In this document: in pieces, positions 59,036 to 64,000 of the stretch | Layout of the letters: each line of letters starts with the position of its first letter | Numbering within the stretch: the first letter of the stretch is position 1 | DNA from: Tichowtungia sp964398915 | Lineage (GTDB): Bacteria; Verrucomicrobiota; Kiritimatiellia; Kiritimatiellales; Tichowtungiaceae | Assembly (NCBI GenBank): GCA_964398915.1 | Contig: CAYNOR010000003.1 | Location: 174,699 to 238,698, forward strand | Direction of reading: 5' to 3' | Length of the DNA stretch: 64,000 bases | Program-made: the position numbers and the translations under genes | The notes under the pieces: generated by a model | Seen by the model: the letters and a program-made list of their open reading frames with translations, nothing else | Told to the model about the DNA's origin: nothing | Database searches by the model: none

Positions 59036-59854
59036 TCAATTTAGAATTCGCGGTGTTAACGTAATATCGGTCACCGCCGATTCATTTCCGCCGGAGCGTT
59101 CAATCAGGAATTTCGAATAAAAATCCTGATGCTGTGTGAACCCGCCGATGGAAACCGGCTGTCCGTCGCTGGCGATCACTTCGGTGGACACTTCGGTAAA
59201 CTGGATCGTCTGTTCATGGCCGTCCGCCAGCCGTCCGCTCAGTGTCGGAACCAGCCGGATGCGAATCATCGGTCCGTTATCGATAATTTCAGGCATAACG
59301 GCTAAAAACGAGCCGACGTCACGCCATTCAATGTGTGTTTCGCGGATGTATCCATGGCGAGTGCCGTATTCCGTCAGCCATGCAAGATAAGGCACTGTTT
59401 CACCGACTCGCAGTGAGGCACTGCGACCATCCATCGCCACCAGCATTTGTGTGACATTCTCGCTGGAGACGGTGCTTTGATTGCTGAACCGGCCTTCGAA
59501 TGCACCGTGGACTCCGCCATTGTTGATTACAATGGGTCCTTTGGGGCGGATTCCCGTTTCGCGGCTTGATTTCTGTCCGCTGCGGGAGAATTCAACGTTG
59601 ATTTGCACATTCTTTGGCGGCATATCGAGTTCACGCAGTATCGTCTCGACCGTTGCATGTTGCGTTGACGTACCGCGAACCGCCAGCTTGCGCTCCATGG
59701 CTGTGATGATGAACCCGTTTGTCGAGGGAATCATCATCTTGATCACTTCTTCAGCCGAAGATGGATCGGTGTATCGCACAGAATAAAGCTTCAGCGTAGT
59801 TTCCTGAGCGTAAACTGACGCGGTAAGAAGCAGGGCGGGTAGAAAGAGTTTCAT
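59036..59854 (-). CDS. Short secretin-like exported protein
   Basis: A 272-residue protein with a cleavable signal peptide (MKLFLPALLLTASVYAQ). Residues 20-95 resemble the N-terminal secretin/NolW module (SSAEEVIKMMIPSTNGFIIT, TQHATVETILRELDMPPKNV), and 140-272 resemble the start and end of the secretin pore domain (GRSASLRVGETVPYLAWL, ending VTDITLTPRIL). At 272 residues it is far shorter than GspD/PilQ, so it may be a partial secretin, a dominant assembly factor or a divergent relative. No other secretion gene is adjacent. Family likeness moderate. Confidence 0.65.
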   Translation of the reverse strand: MKLFLPALLLTASVYAQETTLKLYSVRYTDPSSAEEVIKMMIPSTNGFIITAMERKLAVRGTSTQHATVETILRELDMPPKNVQINVEFSRSGQKSSRETGIRPKGPIVINNGGVHGAFEGRFSNQSTVSSENVTQMLVAMDGRSASLRVGETVPYLAWLTEYGTRHGYIRETHIEWRDVGSFLAVMPEIIDNGPMIRIRLVPTLSGRLADGHEQTIQFTEVSTEVIASDGQPVSIGGFTQHQDFYSKFLIERSGGNESAVTDITLTPRILN

Positions 59855-59905
59855 GGCGGTCTCCTTTACACAAATAGAATACTCGCGAAGCGTTGCTGAT
59901 CCATA

Positions 59906-60925
59906 TTAATTCTGTTCAGTGGGTGGAAATCCACTTGAAGCGTGCGATTTGAACGTACCGTTTGTAGCGTGGAGAATAAAAAACGCCTGAAATTCAGGGC
60001 GTTTTTCCAGCCACTGGAACCCCTTTTCTGATCCCATCACGCAAAGAGTTGTCGCGATAGCGTCGGCATCTGCGCAGCGGGCCGCGAGAACTGTTACGGC
60101 GGCGACATCGGATTCGGCAGGCTTTCCGGTGTGCGGGTCGATCATATGTGAATAACGCGTACCATCGGTGCGGAGCTGAAAATTACGATAATCGCCGGAT
60201 GTGGCCATCGCTTTGCCAGAAATTTCCAAAGTCCGGAAAATTTCCGTGCCGGACATTTTTTCCGGCGACGGCGTTTCAATTCCAACGCGCCATGGCATGC
60301 CGGATTGCTTTGTTCCTTCTGCAATCAGTTCGCCACCCACTTCAACCAGAAAGTTTGTGCACCCGTGTTTACGGATAACAGCAGCGGCACAGTCCGCACC
60401 GTATCCGTCTGCGATGGCGGCAAGATCGAGCTGGAGTTGAGGGTGACGTTTAATCAGCGCGCCGGTTTCAATCTGCACCCTTTGCCAACCGACGGCCTTC
60501 ATGATCTCTTCCAGCGGTTCAGAATTCGCCTTCGGTCCAAACCCCCAGTGATCCAGCAACGGTTTCACCGTCGGATCAAACACCCCGCCGGTTTCTGCGC
60601 TAAAACCCAATGCGTAGCGGACGAGTTCAGAAAATTTCGGCGAAACAGGAAACGGCTCTGTAGAGCTGAAGCGGTTAAATTTCGAAATTTCGGTGGTTTC
60701 ATCCCATACATTAACGAGCCGCTTCGATTCTTCGAGTGCGGCATCAATTTGCCGGCGAAGCACCTTGAGTCGGCTTGAATTGAATTGTCCGGAAAGGGTG
60801 ATATGCGCGGTGGAACTCATCGCCGGTTGATCCCACGACGGATTAGAAACAGTCCGGAATTCTTGCCACAGCAAACCGCCAACGGTCGTCGCAATCAGAA
60901 TCCCAATGATCATTTTTTTATTCAT
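59906..60925 (-). CDS. apbE: FAD:protein FMN transferase ApbE
   Basis: Attaches FMN to threonine of flavoproteins such as RnfG and NqrC. A 339-residue protein with an N-terminal membrane anchor (IIGILIATTVGGLLW), TEISKFNRF near 78, the FDPTVKPLLDHWGFGP region near 120, LDLAAIADGYGAD near 168, VEVGGELIAEG near 192 and the FAD-binding late YSHMIDPHTGKPAE near 260. All core motifs of ApbE are present. No rnf or nqr gene lies here to name its target. Confidence 0.93.
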   Translation of the reverse strand: MNKKMIIGILIATTVGGLLWQEFRTVSNPSWDQPAMSSTAHITLSGQFNSSRLKVLRRQIDAALEESKRLVNVWDETTEISKFNRFSSTEPFPVSPKFSELVRYALGFSAETGGVFDPTVKPLLDHWGFGPKANSEPLEEIMKAVGWQRVQIETGALIKRHPQLQLDLAAIADGYGADCAAAVIRKHGCTNFLVEVGGELIAEGTKQSGMPWRVGIETPSPEKMSGTEIFRTLEISGKAMATSGDYRNFQLRTDGTRYSHMIDPHTGKPAESDVAAVTVLAARCADADAIATTLCVMGSEKGFQWLEKRPEFQAFFILHATNGTFKSHASSGFPPTEQN

Positions 60926-61022
60926 ATGCGTCCAGCTTCCGCCTGTTTAAAAAAAACGCAATGGCAGAAAATGTTTGCGGTTGTTTTTATCAATCAGTCT
61001 GGCACCATCCGCCGCTTAATTT

Positions 61023-62159
61023 ATGTCATACATTCCTCCACTTGCCACTAAAAACGCCTTGTTAGGCCGTAATCTCGCTCTGCTTATGGCGATCAGTTTA
61101 ATCGGTGCCGGATGCTGGATGTTCCGCAGTAATATGCCCGGGACAACGGAGCCTGCAGACTCGTCTGCTGGACCCACTGTGATTCCGGGACTGCTCCTTT
61201 CCTTTCCAACTCCGCAGACCCGGCTCGACGAAACGAATAATCCGGAGGTTTTCATGCCGACAGAGTCCGGGCGGATCGAATCATCCTGGTTCGGCTCAAC
61301 CCGCACCCGCAAATCCGGTAAACTGTTTCTTCCGGCTTTTCACGAAGGTGTGGATATTGCGCCGACCGAACACGATTCAAAAGGGCGTGCGAAAGACCCG
61401 GTGTTTGCCGTGGCCGATGGCCGGGTAGGATACATCAGTCGTGTCGCAGGAAACTCATCCTATGGAATTTATATCGTGTTGCTCCATCAAGACCCCCTCG
61501 GCGAATACTACACGCTTTACTCCCATCTTGCTTCGGTGGCCGCAGATCTGAAAGAGGGTGACACCGTACCGCGCGGTTCCGAAATTGGACGGATCGGCAA
61601 CACGTCGACCCTTGGAATCCCCGTTCAGCGCAGCCACTTGCATTTTGAGTTCGGCACCATACTCAATGACCGCTTCGGCGACTGGTTCCGGTCGAAAAAA
61701 CTGAAACCGTTTCATGGCAGGTTGCACGGCTACAACCTTGCCGGGCTGAATCCAATGGAACTGTTTCCGTATATGACCAACGGACAGCACTTTATTCTGC
61801 AACAGTATATGACCAACAGTCCGGTCGCTTTCCGGATAATCGTTCCGGTGCCGGGAAAGCCGGACTATTACCGCCGCTATCCGTCGCTGTGGGTCGGCGA
61901 TGATCCGTCCGGAGCTATCGTCATCGATGTTTCAGAAAGCGGAGTTCCGTTGCAGGCCAGAGCCGCAACCGAAGAAGAATCGGCCGCGCTTCAGAAAAAC
62001 AAGCCGCTCGTACTGGAAGCGTTTCCGGACGTTCTTAACCGCAACGGCGCCCGCCTGATCGTTGAGCAGAATGATAAGTGGACGCTCGGACGCAACGGCC
62101 GGCAGTGGCTTGAAATCCTGTTGCATCGGAACGATTACCATTGTCCCTCCGTGCGTTAG
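61023..62159 (+). CDS. M23-family metallopeptidase (LytM-like)
   Basis: A 378-residue envelope endopeptidase. Residues 15-35 are a signal anchor or lipoprotein signal (LALLMAISLIGAGC). The peptidase domain holds zinc ligands in FHEGVDIA near residue 107 (H-x3-D) and SHLHFEF near 205 (HxH), with the VADGRVGYI strand between. A C-terminal region from about 250 has no recognised domain. It probably cleaves peptidoglycan cross-links. Its stop abuts a transposase relic on the other strand. Confidence 0.88.
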   Translation: MSYIPPLATKNALLGRNLALLMAISLIGAGCWMFRSNMPGTTEPADSSAGPTVIPGLLLSFPTPQTRLDETNNPEVFMPTESGRIESSWFGSTRTRKSGKLFLPAFHEGVDIAPTEHDSKGRAKDPVFAVADGRVGYISRVAGNSSYGIYIVLLHQDPLGEYYTLYSHLASVAADLKEGDTVPRGSEIGRIGNTSTLGIPVQRSHLHFEFGTILNDRFGDWFRSKKLKPFHGRLHGYNLAGLNPMELFPYMTNGQHFILQQYMTNSPVAFRIIVPVPGKPDYYRRYPSLWVGDDPSGAIVIDVSESGVPLQARAATEEESAALQKNKPLVLEAFPDVLNRNGARLIVEQNDKWTLGRNGRQWLEILLHRNDYHCPSVR

Positions 62160-62161
62160 AC

Positions 62162-62428
62162 GGGACTTTAGGAAGCGCTTTGCGCAGCCGCTTTACGACG
62201 CGCTTGAGCGAGCTGATAATTTCATGACCCGTCGGCGTCTGTCTTACCCGGACGCAGACCCGTGGTGATCAGCTTGCCGCTCCGCCTGTCGTAGAGATAA
62301 AAAAAACGGCATGAAGTGGTATTCGTCTTCAAAGGCGTTAAATAGAGCCAACTGCTGGTTGTCGGACTGGTCTGCCTGACGCACCGCCTCAATCTTAAAC
62401 TCCCGGCTGTAGGTTCTGCACGGTTCAT
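62162..62428 (-). pseudogene. Mosaic transposase relic (IS3 OrfA-like start, IS1380-like middle)
   Basis: Read from 62428 downwards, after a good AAGGAGAG ribosome-binding site, shifted frames give RTYSREFKIEAVRQ (start of IS3-family OrfA), then NQQLALFNAFEDEYHFMPFF, then YDRRSGKLITTGLRPGKT, then GHEIISSLKRVVKRLRKALP. The last three are consecutive blocks of an IS1380-type DDE transposase but need at least two frame changes. No terminal inverted repeats were recognised. The element is dead and stitched from two families. Confidence 0.7.
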
Positions 62429-62732
62429 AGAACTCTCCTTCGGAACACGGGTGGTACTTTTTGGTACGGAATCAATCCGATTACTATTGATCGGGATTCG
62501 GGAAATATTATTTGCGGGTGCCTCGAACAGCCCAAACACGCACACACCCGCAAACATTACCAGCGGCGGCGCAGGGTTCGAAGATTCTTTTAACGACAAG
62601 GAAGGTTTAGCAAAGCGGATGGTAGAAAATACTAGTTAGGTTAATTTCGTATGAGTGTCCGTCAAACTGAGGGTGCTTCACAGAATCGAGAATTATGTGA
62701 GAGAAAAATAAAGAGGGTAGATGAGAGAGCTT
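62429..62732. other. Intergenic region with no clear gene
   Basis: Holds a GAATC-rich imperfect hairpin near 62466-62500 (AATCCGAT..ATCGGGATT) and weak frames on both strands without family likeness. The left part probably belongs to the transposase scar; the right part should hold the 3' end of the regulator gene transcript. Confidence 0.4.
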
Positions 62733-63944
62733 CTAAAATTCATTGGATACCCTTTTCCTGTTTCGACGGAAAGCGGAAGGGGTCGTTTCAAAGTGTTGAC
62801 TGAACAGTTTGCCGAGGTGGCTGGCGTCGGAAAACCCGCAGGTTTGCGCGATCGCCTCGATCGACATCGGGGTCTCGCGCAGCAGCGTCTGGACGCGCTT
62901 CAACCGCCCGCGTAAGATCTCAGCATAAACTGTGCGCCCCATTACCGCCTTGAAACGTGTCTCCAGCGTGCGCCGCGAGGTGTGCAGGTGTCGCACCAGC
63001 TCTTCCACCGTCACAGAGATCCCCTCGTTGATGCGGATAAATTCCAAGGTGCGGGCGACCAGCTCGTCGGCGACCTGAACGGGCCCGGTCGAGTTGCGTG
63101 TCACCAGGTGCGAGAAGCCGTATGTGATGACCGTCTGTCTCGAAGCACTGCGCCGCCTGCCGCGCATCATGCCGTTGAGCACACGAGCTGCCTCGAACCC
63201 CGCCTGCTCGGTATTCATCTGAATGCTGGACATCTGCGGGTTGGTCGTTTCGCAGAGCAGCTCGTCGTTGTCAACGCCCAGCACCGCCACCTCCTGAGGC
63301 ACGGACAGTCGCGCCTTTAGACAGGAGTCCAGCACCTGCCGTCCCCGCACATCATTAGCGGCCAGAAGCGCGACAGGCTTGGGTAGCGCCTTCAGCCAGT
63401 CGCAGAGCACGGTTTGCTCCACACTGAAATCCTTCCGCGTGGCGGCAGAGAGCCGAGGGTAAACCGCGCAGGAAAAGCCGTCCTTCGTCAGGCGTTCGCA
63501 GAAAGCGGCCCGGCGCTCCTCCGACCAGGCCGCGTTGTTGACCTCGCCGACAAAGGCGAAGTGCCGGTATTTGAGATTCAGATAATAGTCCGCCGCCTGC
63601 CGGCCGATCGGGCGGTTGTCACAGACGATGCGGCCCAGCCAGGGGGGCGGATTCGCAGGGTCGGAACCGCTGCAAGGGAGTCTTGTGACGATCATCGGGA
63701 CACGGGCCGCCAGCAGGTGTTTGGCATCGATACGGTCTTTCAGCTCCCCGATGATCCCTGTACACCCCCATGCGGCGGGGTGAAGCAACTTTTGCTCGCC
63801 CTCGCGCCCTTCGATGAGATGGACGCTCCATGGCCCGTGCAAGCGTACAAACTGCAGGATACCGCGTAGCAGGTCCCGGCAGGTCTTGACCGATGTCGGT
63901 AGCAACAAAGCTACCTGCGGCATTCGTGTCAGCATTCGACTCAT
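62733..63944 (-). CDS. XylR-type AraC-family transcriptional regulator
   Basis: A 403-residue regulator made of a LacI/periplasmic-binding-like effector domain (residues 10-280; VALLLPTSVKTCRDLLRGI, KPVALLAANDVRGRQVLDSC, EVAVLGVDNDELLC near 215) and a C-terminal AraC double helix-turn-helix (residues 300-395; VTVEELVRHLHTSRRTLETR and SIEAIAQTCGFSDASHLGKL). This fusion is the E. coli XylR design and is very abundant in Verrucomicrobiota, Lentisphaerota and Planctomycetota, where copies control sugar or glycan-utilisation genes. No target gene is within the window on this side; the upstream region is cut by the window end. Confidence 0.92.
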   Translation of the reverse strand: MSRMLTRMPQVALLLPTSVKTCRDLLRGILQFVRLHGPWSVHLIEGREGEQKLLHPAAWGCTGIIGELKDRIDAKHLLAARVPMIVTRLPCSGSDPANPPPWLGRIVCDNRPIGRQAADYYLNLKYRHFAFVGEVNNAAWSEERRAAFCERLTKDGFSCAVYPRLSAATRKDFSVEQTVLCDWLKALPKPVALLAANDVRGRQVLDSCLKARLSVPQEVAVLGVDNDELLCETTNPQMSSIQMNTEQAGFEAARVLNGMMRGRRRSASRQTVITYGFSHLVTRNSTGPVQVADELVARTLEFIRINEGISVTVEELVRHLHTSRRTLETRFKAVMGRTVYAEILRGRLKRVQTLLRETPMSIEAIAQTCGFSDASHLGKLFSQHFETTPSAFRRNRKRVSNEF

Positions 63945-64000
63945 GGTGTTGAGTATGTGTCAAAGGCCTCTGCGGTACAAATCGGAAGTTGCGTTTTTCT

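Noticed and set aside
62222..62599. 125-residue minus-strand frame
   Set aside because: It runs across the transposase relic in mixed frames; the transposase blocks need frame changes, so this single frame is not a real gene.

Overview
The window reads as chromosomal DNA of a Gram-negative, LPS-bearing bacterium of the PVC group, most likely Kiritimatiellota/Verrucomicrobiota. This placement is an inference from gene content: LPS export genes (kdsA, two OstA-like genes, lptB) joined to an HPr kinase/HPr/Enzyme I set, a McsA/McsB arginine kinase pair, type IV pilus/T2SS genes, a Wza/Wzc-type exopolysaccharide locus and a XylR-type AraC regulator. Almost all of it is dense, operon-like housekeeping and envelope sequence. 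There are no rRNA genes, no CRISPR array and no complete mobile element.

Layout. 1-1000: the end of a DUF4143 ATPase gene, a kdsB 3' remnant and a palindromic repeat inserted at a duplicated kdsA start. 1001-7458: kdsA, two tandem OstA-like genes, lptB, hpf, hprK, ptsH and ptsI in one run, followed by metK and tRNA-Arg(ACG). 8981-12661: electron-bifurcating nfnBA, panD and tlyA. 12770-14830: a small scarred island with an orphan terminator, a degenerate tRNA-His, a phage-type small gene, the C-terminal scrap of a type ISP restriction-modification gene and a Bro-N gene. 14842-23333: hemW, rpmB, rpsN, then an amino-sugar set (glmS, a left-handed beta-helix gene, glmM) with citrate synthase and two small genes. 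23334-32891 (minus strand): a hydrolase, a nitroreductase and an exopolysaccharide operon (ExeA-like ATPase, GINT1_N-like protein, glycosyltransferase, Wzc-like, two Wza-like).

33101-42755 (plus strand): lolC/lolD, ilvE, mcsA, mcsB, trpA, manC, a membrane protein, ruvX, coaE and a rho gene with a large disordered insert. 42855-47980: pilB, pilC and an ATPase-less PilS-like sensor, divergent from a TPR-MshEN protein. 48060-54997: murD, a LysM lipoprotein, a structured RNA candidate, a DEDD exonuclease, tRNA-Gly(CCC), a type-2 ileS and a 3D-domain lipoprotein. 54994-60925 (minus strand): a four-PAS hybrid kinase, a HAD phosphatase, a short secretin-like protein and apbE. 61023-63944: an M23 peptidase, a mosaic transposase relic and a XylR-type regulator.

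The genes fit a cell investing in its envelope: KDO and LPS transport, amino-sugar and GDP-mannose precursors, polysaccharide export, lipoprotein sorting and peptidoglycan enzymes. Control comes from the HPr kinase arm, arginine phosphorylation and two-component sensors. The points most worth a second look are the structured RNA at 50351-50580, the Wzc-like protein whose kinase motifs and tyrosine tail are eroded, the kinase-less PilS-like sensor beside a stand-alone MshEN protein, the Rho disordered domain, and the defence/phage scar around 13-14.8 kb. All function calls come from reading the translated sequence; no database search was run.
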